Below, one piece after another: positions 27,077 to 39,181 of a stretch of DNA of 64,000 bases. The notes beneath the pieces are model-generated. The model did not search any database. It was not told the DNA's origin and was given only the letters and a program-made list of their open reading frames with translations. Made by a program: the position numbers and the translations under genes. This DNA comes from Pseudomonas protegens (GTDB lineage: Bacteria > Pseudomonadota > Gammaproteobacteria > Pseudomonadales > Pseudomonadaceae): positions 620,001 to 684,000 of the forward strand of contig NZ_CP031396.1 in NCBI RefSeq assembly GCF_003363755.1. The letters are read 5' to 3'. Each line of letters opens with the position of its first letter. The stretch's first letter is position 1.

Positions 27077-27800
27077 CCATGAGCCGCCCGGCAGCCTCGG
27101 GCTTTTCGATGAAAGCGATCTGCAACAGCCGGCACGCATCGAGGTGCTTGGCCCCCAGTCCCGCGTCCTGCGCGGCTTCGCCCTGCCGTGGATCGAAGGG
27201 CTACTGCCACAACTTGAGGAAGTGCTGGCCGCGGCGCCGTTTCGCCACATGATCACGCCCGGCGGCTTTACCATGTCCGTCGGCTTGAGCAGTTGCGGCC
27301 AGTTGGGCTGGACCAGCGACAGCAAAGGCTATCGCTACAGCCCTATTGATCCGCAAAGCCTGCGTCCCTGGCCGGCAATGCCCGAGGTGTTCCGCCAGTT
27401 GGCGCAGACGGCAGCCGAAACCGCCGGCTTCAAAGGCTTCAACCCCGACTCGTGCCTGATCAACTGCTACCGGCCCGGCGCGAAGATGTCCCTGCACCAG
27501 GACAAGAACGAACGCGACTTCAGCGCCCCCATCGTCTCCCTGTCCCTGGGTCTGCCGGCAATGTTCCTTTTCGGCGGCCAGCAGCGCGGCGACAAAAGCC
27601 AGCGGGTGCCATTGCTGCACGGCGACGTGGTGGTCTGGGGCGGCGTCGATCGCCTGCGCTATCACGGGGTGCTGCCCCTCAAGGACGGCAGCCATCCCCT
27701 GCTCGGCCAGCAACGGATCAACCTGACCTTTCGCCGTGCCGGCTCAGAGGTAGAGTTCAACCGCAAGCCCCGGAGTGCCGATCAGGCACCGGGCCGTTAA
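27066..27800 (+). CDS. alkB: AlkB alpha-ketoglutarate-dependent dioxygenase
   Basis: 244 aa. AlkB removes 1-methyladenine and 3-methylcytosine lesions oxidatively. The signature LINCYRPGAKMSLHQDKNE contains the Fe ligands H-x-D; the third His is in RLRYHGVLP, and the 2OG-binding Arg pair in RINLTFRR at the C-terminus. The substrate-lid region has TMSVGLSSCGQLGWTSD. The start overlaps the preceding oxygenase gene. The ada gene follows 31 bp downstream, as in adaptive-response operons. Confidence 0.95.
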   Translation: MPCSHEPPGSLGLFDESDLQQPARIEVLGPQSRVLRGFALPWIEGLLPQLEEVLAAAPFRHMITPGGFTMSVGLSSCGQLGWTSDSKGYRYSPIDPQSLRPWPAMPEVFRQLAQTAAETAGFKGFNPDSCLINCYRPGAKMSLHQDKNERDFSAPIVSLSLGLPAMFLFGGQQRGDKSQRVPLLHGDVVVWGGVDRLRYHGVLPLKDGSHPLLGQQRINLTFRRAGSEVEFNRKPRSADQAPGR

Positions 27801-27831
27801 TCTGGCCGCCACTCCGCGCCGAGCACCGACC

Positions 27832-28905
<1,074 letters not shown>

Positions 28906-29072
28906 ATCCCGATGTAGATCGCCAGCGAATCGGCGCTGGTATAGACCTCAAAGTCCGTGGCAAATGCCCGATCTTGAGCACCCCCGGGAAAAGTCAGCTG
29001 GCCGAGGACGCCCCTCTCCTGCTAAAAACCACCGGCTGCCTCGTCCAATCCTGCCGCCGGAGAACCATGCAC

Positions 29073-31116
<2,044 letters not shown>

Positions 31117-31797
31117 ATGAGCCTTTCGAGTGCCGATTTTTCCGCCATCTGGCTGACCCTTAAACTGGCGTCCCTGACGACCCTCATCCTACTGGTCATC
31201 GGTACTCCGATTGCGTTATGGCTGTCGCGCACCCGCTCCTGGTTGCGCGGGCCGATCGGCGCCGTGGTGGCATTGCCTCTGGTGTTGCCACCCACGGTGA
31301 TAGGTTTCTATCTGCTGCTGGCCCTCGGGCCCAACGGCTTCTTCGGCCAGTTCACCCAGTCCTTGGGGCTGGGCACCCTGACCTTCAGTTTCAGCGGCCT
31401 GGTGCTGGGCTCGGTGATCTATTCCATGCCCTTTGTGGTGCAACCGCTGCAAAACGCCTTTTCTGCCATTGGCAGCCGCCCTCTGGAAGTGGCCGCCACC
31501 CTGCGCGCCAATCCCTGGGACACTTTCTTCTCGGTGATCCTGCCTCTGGCCCGGCCGGGCTTCATCACCGCCTCGATTCTCGGCTTTGCCCACACCGTCG
31601 GCGAGTTCGGCGTGGTGCTGATGATCGGCGGCAACATTCCTGACAAGACCCGGGTGGTCTCGGTGCAGATCTACGATCACGTCGAGGCCATGGAGTACGC
31701 CCAGGCCCACTGGCTGGCCGGCGCCATGCTGGTGTTCTCGTTCCTGGTGCTGCTGGCGCTGTACTCCAGCCGCAAGACCCGTGCTGGCTGGAGCTGA
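31117..31797 (+). CDS. modB: Molybdate ABC transporter permease
   Basis: 226 aa with five or six membrane helices. The EAA loop that docks the ATPase is [20 protein letters not shown]. The start codon directly follows the modA stop. It forms the inner-membrane channel with ModC. Confidence 0.95.
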   Translation: MSLSSADFSAIWLTLKLASLTTLILLVIGTPIALWLSRTRSWLRGPIGAVVALPLVLPPTVIGFYLLLALGPNGFFGQFTQSLGLGTLTFSFSGLVLGSVIYSMPFVVQPLQNAFSAIGSRPLEVAATLRANPWDTFFSVILPLARPGFITASILGFAHTVGEFGVVLMIGGNIPDKTRVVSVQIYDHVEAMEYAQAHWLAGAMLVFSFLVLLALYSSRKTRAGWS

Positions 31798-31801
31798 GTC
31801 G

Positions 31802-32884
31802 ATGAGCATTCACGTCAAGCTGAACCTGGACTACCACGACTTTGCCCTGGACCTCGACCTGCAACTGCCGGGGCGCGGCGTCACCGCGCTCTATGGCCAT
31901 TCAGGCTCGGGCAAGACCACTTGCCTGCGCTGCATTGCCGGCCTGGAAAAGGCCGGACGTGGGCGGATCCAGATCAACGATGAAATCTGGCAGGACAGCC
32001 AGCGCCAGCTGTTCATCCCGCCCCACAAGCGCTCCTTGGGTTATGTATTCCAGGAGGCCAGCCTGTTTCCCCACCTGTCGGTCCAGGCCAACCTGGAGTT
32101 CGGCCTGCGCCGCATTCCCCGGCAGCAGCGCCGGGTGGACATGGGCCAGGCCACCGAGTTGCTGGGCATCGGCCATCTGCTCCAGCGCCACCCGCAGAAC
32201 CTCTCGGGCGGCGAACGCCAGCGCATCGGCATCGCTCGAGCCCTGCTCACCAGCCCACGGCTGCTGCTGATGGACGAACCCCTGGCGGCCCTGGACTCGA
32301 AACGCAAAGGTGAAATCCTGCCCTATCTGGAGCGGCTGCACGACGAGCTGGATATCCCGGTGCTGTACGTCAGCCACTCCCAGAATGAAGTGGCGCGGCT
32401 GGCCGACCATATCGTGCTGCTCAGTGACGGCCGCGCACTGGCCAGCGGTCCCATCGGGCAAACCCTGGCACGACTGGATCTGCCCCTGGCTCTGGGGGAT
32501 GACGCCGGGGTCGTGGTGGAAGGCCGGGTCAGCGACTATGACGCGACCTACCAACTGCTGACCCTGCAACTGCCCGACAGTCAATTACGGGTGCGCGTGG
32601 CCCACCAGCCCCTGGCGCTGGGCAAGTCCCTGCGTTTCAAGGTCCAGGCCCGGGACGTCAGCCTGAGCCTGCAGGCCAGCGAACACAGCAGCATTCTCAA
32701 TCGCCTGCCGGTGACCGTCAGCGACGAGATTCCCGCAGATAACGCCGCCCACGTCCTGGTACGCCTGGACGCGGCCGGCACCCCGCTGCTGGCCCGCATC
32801 ACCCGCTACTCCCGGGATCAGCTCGACCTGCACCCCGGTCAACAACTCTGGGCGCAGATCAAGGCGGTGGCGGTACTGGCATGA
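31802..32884 (+). CDS. modC: Molybdate ABC transporter ATP-binding protein
   Basis: 360 aa. ABC domain residues 1-230: Walker [10 protein letters not shown], signature [10 protein letters not shown], Walker [14 protein letters not shown]-loop VLYVSHS. The C-terminal 130 residues form the two TOBE/MOP-like repeats that bind oxyanion and give transinhibition in ModC ([13 protein letters not shown] is the start of the MOP unit). The start is four bases after the modB stop. Confidence 0.95.
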   Translation: MSIHVKLNLDYHDFALDLDLQLPGRGVTALYGHSGSGKTTCLRCIAGLEKAGRGRIQINDEIWQDSQRQLFIPPHKRSLGYVFQEASLFPHLSVQANLEFGLRRIPRQQRRVDMGQATELLGIGHLLQRHPQNLSGGERQRIGIARALLTSPRLLLMDEPLAALDSKRKGEILPYLERLHDELDIPVLYVSHSQNEVARLADHIVLLSDGRALASGPIGQTLARLDLPLALGDDAGVVVEGRVSDYDATYQLLTLQLPDSQLRVRVAHQPLALGKSLRFKVQARDVSLSLQASEHSSILNRLPVTVSDEIPADNAAHVLVRLDAAGTPLLARITRYSRDQLDLHPGQQLWAQIKAVAVLA

Positions 32885-33079
32885 CACCGGGCAAGCCAGC
32901 CCTCTGGCATGCGCGCCGAACCGGTACCGATCGCCTGAACTTCACGTTGAAACGCGCCTGGATATAAAAAAGAGGTCTCCACACTAGAACGGGTTCGATT
33001 ACTTCATCGTAGTTGCCCTGGAGTCTCGATCCATCGAGCAACTACGACAAATGACAACACTATTTCAGAGGGAAATAGT

Positions 33080-33835
33080 TCAGGCAGTAAATTCAACCAC
33101 TCCGCCGTTCAAGTGATACATGGCACCGACTATTTTTATTTTTCCTTCTTTTTCCAACTGGCTCAGCATGGAACTTTCCTGGCGAATTTCATTGATGGTG
33201 TTCTGCACGTTGGTCTTGGCCACTGCATCCACAAACTCATCGTTCCTACTGCTGCGTTCTCCAGCGTACTTAGTTGCACCGATGGCCGGTTTGATCTTGT
33301 TCAGCAGCCCGGTCAGGCTACCCAATTCGACATTGTCGATAGCACCTTTGATGGCGCCACATGCAGTATGCCCCATCACCAGAATGACTTTGGCCCCGGC
33401 GGCCGCACAGGCGAACTCCAGACTGCCGATCAGGTCACTGTTGGCGACATTCCCGGCGATACGGGCATTGAAGGTATCGCCAATCCCGGCATCCAGAATG
33501 ATCTCCGCCGGCGCTCGTGAATCAATGCAACTGAGGATCACCGCCGCCGGAAACTGCCCGCTCGCACTGGCTCTTTTCTGTGCCAGATAGTCGTGTTGAT
33601 CCATTTTTCCGTTGCGAAAGCGCAGATTGCCTTCCTTCATACCGGCAATGACTTGATCCGGCGTCATGTTATCGCGCTGTTCCTTGCTCAAGGACGCGGC
33701 ATAGGAAAAACTTGATATACCCAACCCCACCCCTGCGACAATACTGACAGCAGTCAAACCCAGCGCTGTTTTCAACACCGTACGTCTACTACTGGATGAG
33801 CATTCTTCACAATTATTAGTAACGTTGTTTTGCAT
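33080..33835 (-). CDS. Exported beta-carbonic anhydrase
   Basis: 251 aa from MQNNVTN, preceded by GAGGTGG. A Tat signal (S16-R17-R18-T-V-L-K, then a hydrophobic stretch to SYAAS near residue 47) exports the folded zinc enzyme to the periplasm. Zinc ligands are C-x-D-x-R in ILSCIDSRAP and H-x-x-C in GHTACGA. It interconverts CO2 and bicarbonate. Codon use and local base composition are more AT-rich than in the neighbours, and the 5' gap is strongly AT-rich. Confidence 0.9.
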   Translation of the reverse strand: MQNNVTNNCEECSSSSRRTVLKTALGLTAVSIVAGVGLGISSFSYAASLSKEQRDNMTPDQVIAGMKEGNLRFRNGKMDQHDYLAQKRASASGQFPAAVILSCIDSRAPAEIILDAGIGDTFNARIAGNVANSDLIGSLEFACAAAGAKVILVMGHTACGAIKGAIDNVELGSLTGLLNKIKPAIGATKYAGERSSRNDEFVDAVAKTNVQNTINEIRQESSMLSQLEKEGKIKIVGAMYHLNGGVVEFTA

Positions 33836-34239
33836 ATCAGCCACCTCGAACAATAAATTCCGGAGATCCACCACCTGGATTAAAGTTCGCACCTCAAACT
33901 GAGTCAACCCAACAAAACCCAAACAATCCAAAGATCAAAAAACTGCAATTAACACAATAACAACAAAGAATAAAAAAACTTTCACATTGATAATTTCCAG
34001 TCTCGCTCCAGGGCTGAGGAGCCTTCTGCGGGACCTGGAGCAAACGGCGCAATCCATATCAAAGTTCCCGTCGGCGAATCAGCGGGCTTGTCAGTCAGAT
34101 AATTCCGCGGTTAGGCTACGCACCTTCTTTCCCGTCCCTGGACGATTGCCGACGTGAACAACTAAGCCTTCCCAAAATGTCTTCGCAATGAGCCCTGCAA
34201 GTGCTCATTGGCCTGCTAACACATTTTCCGGAGGTGCTG
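33836..34239. other. AT-rich intergenic region
   Basis: The first 150 bases, upstream of the carbonic anhydrase, contain many A-tracts and probably hold its promoter; I could not choose a single -35/-10 pair. The rest is higher in GC and shows no gene until the ABC-F ribosome site GGAGG. Confidence 0.5.
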
Positions 34240-35880
34240 ATGACTCACGTCACCCGGCTGCCTGCGCTGGTTTCACTGAACCAGCTGACTTATCAATTCG
34301 CCAATGGCGAAACCTTGCTCGATGCCCTGACCCTCAGCTTCGATCGCCTGCCCACGGCCATAGTCGGGCGTAATGGCATGGGTAAATCCCTGTTGCTGCG
34401 CCTGATCGCCGGAGAACTGCAGCCCTCTTCCGGCAGCCTCAATTGCGCCGCCAGCCTCGCCTATGTCCCCCAGGACCCGCTGCCTGCTCCGCAGCAGACG
34501 GTGGCCCAGGTCGCAGGCGTCGCTGATGCCCTGAGGGCCCTGCAGCGCCTGGCAGCCGGTAACGCCGACCCGGAAGACCTGCTGCGGGTGGATGACCGCT
34601 GGGACCTGGCCGAGCGCCTGCGTCAGGCTCTGGATGAGGCCGGCTTGCAACATCTGGAACCGGATCATCCGGCGGCGAGCCTGAGCGGCGGGCAACTGGC
34701 CCGAGTGGTGCTGGTCGGTGCTCTGCTCAGCGACGCCGACCTGCTGTTGCTCGACGAGCCCAGCAACCACCTGGACCGTGCCGGACGCTGCTGGCTGATG
34801 GCGCAACTGCGCCACTGGCGCGGCGGCTTGATCCTGGTCAGCCATGACCGCCAGTTGCTGATGCAGGTACAACGCATCGTTGAGCTCAGTCCCCAGGGAG
34901 CCCAGGTCTACGGCGGCAACTACGCGCTGTACCAGGCTCAGCGTCAGGCCCATGACGATGCCGCCCAGGCGGCACTGGAACATGCCCGCACCCAGCGCAG
35001 CCGTGAACACAAGCGTCTGCAACGCGAGCACGACACCATCCAGCGCCACGCCGCTACATCGCGTAAATACGCCAAGACCGCCAACATCTCCAGCTTCGAG
35101 CGAGCCAAGATACTGGGCGCCGCCCGGGACATCATGGGTCAGGTGCGTCACAGCCATCAGGGGCACAAGAGCGCCCTTGATGAGCAAGTACGCAGTGCCT
35201 ATGCCCGGGTTACCGCGCAACAACCGACCCTGCTGACCCTGCCCGATACCACCCTGCAGGCAGGCCAGCCAGTGCTCAACCTGCAGCAGGCGCAATTGCC
35301 CTGGCTGGACCGCCGGTCGCCGGCGTCCTATCTCACCTGCAACATCAGCGGCCCGGCACGCATTGCCCTGATCGGCCCCAACGGTTGCGGTAAATCCACA
35401 TTGCTGAAGATGCTCGCCGGTCAATTGCAACCCCTGAGCGGCGACTGCCGGGTGACGGTGAACAGCGCCTACCTGGACCAGCACCTGCTGCAACTGGCCC
35501 CCGGCACCTCATTGCTGGAGCAACTGGCCAATGCCGCTACACCACTGGAGGAAAGTGCCTTGCGCACCTGCCTGGCACGCCTGCAACTGGATGCTCGGCG
35601 GGTGCAGCAACCCTGCGCCCTGTTGAGCGGCGGAGAGCGGCTGAAAGCGGCGTTGGCGCTGGCATTGTGGGGGGGCAGCCCGGCGCGCTTGCTGCTGCTC
35701 GACGAGCCAACCAATCACCTGGACCTGGAATCGGTACAGGCCTTTGAACAAGCCCTGCGGGACTACCCCGGGGCACTGGTAGTGGCGTCCCACGATCAGG
35801 ACTTCCTCCAGGCCCTGGCACCGACCCATGAGCTGCAATGGTCCCCACGGGGCTGGGAGTTACTGGAGCGTCGCCAATAA
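34240..35880 (+). CDS. ABC-F family ATPase
   Basis: 546 aa from the ATG after CCGGAGGTGCTG. It has two ABC cassettes in one chain with no membrane segment: Walker A GRNGMGKS and GPNGCGKS, signatures LSGGQLARV and LSGGERLKA, Walker B LLLLDEPSNHLD and LLLLDEPTNHLD. They are joined by a charged linker rich in Arg/Lys/His (about residues 240-310), the P-site tRNA-interaction motif region. ABC-F proteins act on the ribosome; some give antibiotic resistance, others rescue stalled translation. The subtype is not clear. Confidence 0.9.
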   Translation: MTHVTRLPALVSLNQLTYQFANGETLLDALTLSFDRLPTAIVGRNGMGKSLLLRLIAGELQPSSGSLNCAASLAYVPQDPLPAPQQTVAQVAGVADALRALQRLAAGNADPEDLLRVDDRWDLAERLRQALDEAGLQHLEPDHPAASLSGGQLARVVLVGALLSDADLLLLDEPSNHLDRAGRCWLMAQLRHWRGGLILVSHDRQLLMQVQRIVELSPQGAQVYGGNYALYQAQRQAHDDAAQAALEHARTQRSREHKRLQREHDTIQRHAATSRKYAKTANISSFERAKILGAARDIMGQVRHSHQGHKSALDEQVRSAYARVTAQQPTLLTLPDTTLQAGQPVLNLQQAQLPWLDRRSPASYLTCNISGPARIALIGPNGCGKSTLLKMLAGQLQPLSGDCRVTVNSAYLDQHLLQLAPGTSLLEQLANAATPLEESALRTCLARLQLDARRVQQPCALLSGGERLKAALALALWGGSPARLLLLDEPTNHLDLESVQAFEQALRDYPGALVVASHDQDFLQALAPTHELQWSPRGWELLERRQ

Positions 35881-35968
35881 CACAGTGCCTTATCGCAAAA
35901 AACCGCGGACAGGCGCGTGCCCATGCTAGATTCGCGTCCTCTTATCCATAGACAAGGAGCGTCACGCC

Positions 35969-36361
35969 ATGCAGTTCGGCTACACCATCATCTATGTGCC
36001 CAAGGTCGAAGATTCCCTGGCCTTCTTTGAGCAGGCCTTCGGCTTCAAGCGGCGGTTTCTCCATGAGTCCGGCACCTACGGCGAACTGGAAACCGGTAGC
36101 ACCACCCTGGCCTTCGCCGATCACGACCTGGCAGAACTGAACTTCAAGGCTGGCCACGTCGCCGCCCATTCCTCGCCGCACCCTCTGGGCATGGAACTGG
36201 GACTGGTGACCGACGACGTCCATGCAGCCCATGCCCGAGCCCTGGAACAGGGCGCCCAGGAACTGGCGGCCCCCAGCAGCAAACCCTGGGGGCAGACGGT
36301 GTCCTACGTGCGTTGTCCGGATGGCACCCTGGTGGAGCTCTGCACCCCAGTGGGTGCTTGA
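35969..36361 (+). CDS. VOC-family protein
   Basis: 130 aa, a single glyoxalase-like domain: IIYVPKVEDSLAFFEQAFGF at the N-terminus, LGLVTDDVHAAHARALEQGA in the middle and YVRCPDGTLVELCTP with the terminal Glu ligand. The first metal position is Tyr/Ile rather than His, so it may resemble bleomycin-resistance-type binding proteins more than a metalloenzyme. Monocistronic. Confidence 0.8.
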   Translation: MQFGYTIIYVPKVEDSLAFFEQAFGFKRRFLHESGTYGELETGSTTLAFADHDLAELNFKAGHVAAHSSPHPLGMELGLVTDDVHAAHARALEQGAQELAAPSSKPWGQTVSYVRCPDGTLVELCTPVGA

Positions 36362-36395
36362 GTCCAGGGAGTACGGGAGGAAGTCGGGCAGAACG

Positions 36396-36716
36396 TTACT
36401 TGAGCTTGACGGCGGTCCCGGTGGCAAACACCACCACCATGCCGCCACGCCCAGAAGGCATGCTGATCTCGAAATCCACGCCGACCACTGCGTCGGCATT
36501 GAACTGACGGGCCCGCTCCTTGATTTCGCTGGTGGCCTGGATCCGCGCTTCCTTCAAGGCGCGCTCCAAGGTCTGAGAGCGACCACCAAAGAAGTCGCGC
36601 ATGCCGGCAAAGAGATCGCGGACCACGTTGATACCCTGGACGGATTCAGCACTGACGATGTCCAGATACGCGGCAATTTCCCGACCTTCGATATGGGCGG
36701 TGGTGGTGACAATCAT
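36396..36716 (-). CDS. YbjQ-like UPF0145 protein
   Basis: 106 aa, matching the YbjQ/UPF0145 family: VTTTAHIEGREIAAYLDIVS, then GRSQTLERALKEAR and NADAVVGVDFEIS. These small pentameric alpha/beta proteins are annotated as putative heavy-metal-binding, with weak experimental support. The start is at MIVTTT with GGGAGAAATAC upstream. Confidence 0.88.
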   Translation of the reverse strand: MIVTTTAHIEGREIAAYLDIVSAESVQGINVVRDLFAGMRDFFGGRSQTLERALKEARIQATSEIKERARQFNADAVVGVDFEISMPSGRGGMVVVFATGTAVKLK

Positions 36717-36833
36717 GTATTTCTCCCTTGAACAGACATTCCGTCCCGAGCTCCCGGGACATTAAGGCTGGCGATGGTATCAGAGCGACGGTGAGGGTCG
36801 GTCATGGGCAACAATGGCGTCGCCACACACAAC

Positions 36834-36855
36834 AGCCCCGCTCTGGAGCGGGGCT
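36834..36855. terminator. Hairpin AGCCCCGCTC/GAGCGGGGCT
   Basis: Perfect 10-bp stem with a TG loop, just past the stop of the minus-strand 52-aa gene. There is no T-run, so termination is likely but not certain. Confidence 0.5.
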
Positions 36856-36860
36856 TGGGA

Positions 36861-37019
36861 TCAGGGCTTCAAGGGACGTTCTTCGTCCAGTTCCGACAGG
36901 CTCTTGCCATCGTCCGGGTGTTTCCAGGTTTGCGGTGGCGGCTCCTTGTGCTCGACCTGGTACTGCGCCGCCTCGTCACTGCGCTCCTGCTCATAAGGGC
37001 GTTGCTGTTGTGTTGCCAT
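36861..37019 (-). CDS. Small hydrophilic protein, 52 aa
   Basis: Begins MATQQQRPYEQERSDEAAQY and ends ELDEERPLKP; about half the residues are charged or Gln. A strong ribosome site (AGAGAGGTGGGC) precedes the ATG. Composition suggests a disordered cytoplasmic protein, as for some stress-induced pseudomonad peptides; I know no function. It lies next to ybjQ on the same strand with its own upstream region. Confidence 0.6.
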   Translation of the reverse strand: MATQQQRPYEQERSDEAAQYQVEHKEPPPQTWKHPDDGKSLSELDEERPLKP

Positions 37020-37089
37020 GCCCACCTCTCTTCCTGAAGGGATTTTTAACTCGCCATTTCAGGTTAGAACAGATCCGGCAATGGCTCGT

Positions 37090-37218
37090 TTTTGCCGACA
37101 AAACACACCCTGAGCAAGATGAAACTTCTTTCACCCAGACGCTAACTCCGTCTGTGTATAGTTGCTTCGCTCATTCAAGCAACTACAGTTCGCCCGCGCG
37201 CTCGCGCGGTTTTTTTTT
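37090..37218 (+). ncRNA. Candidate small RNA with strong terminator
   Basis: Plus-strand hairpin GTTGCTT / AAGCAAC (37161-37183) is followed by a second GC stem CCGCGCG / CGCGCGG (37194-37209) and nine T (37210-37218). The nearest plus-strand gene upstream ends at 36361 and intervening genes are on the other strand, so this terminator needs a transcript of its own. The 5' end is uncertain. I cannot assign it to a named sRNA. Confidence 0.5.
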
Positions 37219-37246
37219 TGCCTCAAGCCCCTCTGCGGGGGAGCTG

Positions 37247-37639
37247 TTACTGCGGATCAATCTCCTGGCAGTCCTTGAGCAGTTGCTGCTCCTTGGCGGT
37301 GTGATCTGCCTCCAGGAACGACAACACGCCCAGCTTGCCCTTGGTGTGCCAGCGAAAGCTGTTCTGTTCATCGTCTGCCACATACAGCGCGCCGGAAGCC
37401 GAGCGAGCAATGTGCATGGGAATCAATTGCTCCTTGTAGTAGAGCGTGGCAAATGAGGTGCCATTGTCGATATTCAGGTAGGCCGCATCGATGCGGACAT
37501 TACCCTCGCACTGATAGCGCGCCACCTGGCTCTGATAGGCCGGCTCAGGGGCGGGCGCCTGCGCCTGGGCAGCCTCGGTCAAAATCGGCAGGGCCGAAGC
37601 CAGAGCTGCGGCGCAGAGCGTTGCGAGACGAGTTTTCAC
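37247..37639 (-). CDS. Periplasmic MliC/PliC-like lysozyme inhibitor
   Basis: 130 aa. A cleavable signal peptide (residues 1-26, ending EAAQAQA) without a lipobox cysteine is followed by the MliC fold: ARYQCEGNVRIDAAYLN, ATLYYKEQLIPMHIARSASG, ALYVADDEQNSFRWHTKGK, and a closing KDCQEIDPQ that pairs with the first Cys. Such proteins inhibit C-type lysozyme. The soluble form is called PliC when no lipid anchor is present. Confidence 0.75.
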   Translation of the reverse strand: MKTRLATLCAAALASALPILTEAAQAQAPAPEPAYQSQVARYQCEGNVRIDAAYLNIDNGTSFATLYYKEQLIPMHIARSASGALYVADDEQNSFRWHTKGKLGVLSFLEADHTAKEQQLLKDCQEIDPQ

Positions 37640-37837
37640 GGTATTTCCCCCGAATGGTCAAAGATGCCCCATGGGACTGGTGATAGCGATTTTAGTTCAT
37701 GCCCGAGAGGCCTTCGCCCGGTCCTGCCGACCGCTCCAGAGCAGAGGGCTCGTGTGCAGGGCTGAAGCTTGCGAAACCAGATATTGATGCATCGCCCCAC
37801 CCTGCACGTCGCCGTTACAGGTGCCTGATCCCATCAG

Positions 37838-38638
37838 CTAGAACAGCTCGTCCAACTGTTCAAAGAAGATCCGCCTTGAAGGATTGTCCGGGAGTCCCAA
37901 GCCTTGGAGAAACTCAGCCGCGTCCGCCTCGCAAAGCACTTCGCGGAGATCGCGTTGGATAAAGGCGATGTCCAGCCAGCGGTCGGCCAACCCGCCCCGC
38001 CCCAGATCGATGAAATACAGCTCATCGCGACCATCGATGAAGATGTTGCTGTCCCCCAGATCACCATGGGAAAAAACCAGGTCTTCAATGGGCCGGGTAC
38101 GCTGCAGATGCGTCCGCAGGGCCTCGGGGCCGGCCAACCCAGGCCATTGGGCCAGGTCATATTCCGCAGCGCACAGTCCCTGGGCCATCAGGTAATCCAG
38201 CTCGGCGAGGCGCATCGAGACTCCGGCATCGAATGGACACTCGTCCACCGCCACTGACTGCATTTGATGCAGCGCCTCGCGAAACAGCGGCAGTGCCGGT
38301 TGGCCGGCGGCTATGCAAGAGGACAATGGAACACCCGGCACAGAGCGGGTAATCATAAACTCGCCTTCACCCCCCGACTCCACCAGCACCAGTTCGGGAA
38401 CCTTGAGGCGCCCGTCCAGCCAATCAAGTACACGAGCCTCCCGCAAGACGCCGTAGGTGGTGGGGGCATAGAGAGCCGCCGAGAACTTGAGGAAGAAGCG
38501 CTCGTTGCCGCGAAGGAAGCTATACACACGGCAAGGCGACTCACCCACGGTGTCCGGGACTAGCTGCGCATCACCAATGAAGCACGCGATGGCCTCAGGC
38601 AGTTTCAATGTCATGGGGGTCACACTGTTTCCAACCAT
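37838..38638 (-). CDS. APH(3')-like aminoglycoside phosphotransferase family kinase
   Basis: 266 aa, the same length as APH(3') enzymes. The kinase motifs are intact: Lys in RFFLKFSA, Brenner motif VFSHGDLGDSN with catalytic Asp, and metal-binding FIDLGRGGLADRWLDIAF, the last closely resembling APH(3')-II. The C-terminus EQLDELF also matches. It may phosphorylate an aminoglycoside or an unknown hydroxyl substrate. No mobile element flanks it, so it looks chromosomal. Start choice is uncertain: ATG 38638, GTG 38623 or ATG 38614. Confidence 0.8.
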   Translation of the reverse strand: MVGNSVTPMTLKLPEAIACFIGDAQLVPDTVGESPCRVYSFLRGNERFFLKFSAALYAPTTYGVLREARVLDWLDGRLKVPELVLVESGGEGEFMITRSVPGVPLSSCIAAGQPALPLFREALHQMQSVAVDECPFDAGVSMRLAELDYLMAQGLCAAEYDLAQWPGLAGPEALRTHLQRTRPIEDLVFSHGDLGDSNIFIDGRDELYFIDLGRGGLADRWLDIAFIQRDLREVLCEADAAEFLQGLGLPDNPSRRIFFEQLDELF

Positions 38639-38643
38639 TTTTA

Positions 38644-38979
38644 TCAGACCGATACCGGGGGCTCGACCCGATCGCGGGGCATCAGGGTCAAGTAGTCTTC
38701 AAGGGAGTCCGAGGACAGCGGCTTGATCATGATGCGCACCCTGTGCCGTAACTGGCCCAGCTCTATCCCGTCACGGGTACGGGCCTCGACATAGCCACAG
38801 GCTCTCCAGAAACCCTCGGCCCGGACGTTCTCGAACACCACGCTCAACCGCAGCCAGCGCGCGCCCTACCCGGCCGCCCAGTCTTCAAGCTCGCGGTGCA
38901 ACTGCCGGGCAACGCCCCGGCCCTGAAGCGAGCTGGCCAGCAATCCAGTGGTTGAATGAGGCAATAGCCCTTGTGGCAT
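38644..38979 (-). pseudogene. GNAT acetyltransferase remnant with in-frame stop
   Basis: Reading from ATG 38979: 37 codons including LLASSLQGRGVARQLHRELE (acetyl-CoA-binding Q-x-x-G-x-A/G-like loop), then TAG at 38868-38866, then in the same frame ARWLRLSVVFENVRAEGFWR, ACGY and a normal GNAT C-terminus. The two halves join naturally if the TAG was a sense codon (CAG by one substitution). The N-terminal half of a GNAT domain is missing upstream, so this is a truncated and interrupted gene. Confidence 0.7.
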
Positions 38980-39181
38980 GGGGTAACACTCCTAAAGGTC
39001 CACAGGCCCCGTGCATGAAAGGGCGATCCTAGTGCTCCCTGCCCCCCCGGGGACATGGTCAATTTGTTGAAAAATGTGTAGGGCACTGTGCCGGACCAAG
39101 ACTCAGGTAGGCGACAGGACTTATCATCGACGCCCCTCGCCAGCGGCTCAGCCCGGCCCCACCCAACAGCGGATTCCAGCC

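Noticed and set aside
37838..38638. Acquired aminoglycoside-resistance cassette
   Set aside because: The kinase motifs are APH(3')-like but there is no integron, IS or transposon context and composition matches the chromosome, so acquired resistance is not supported.
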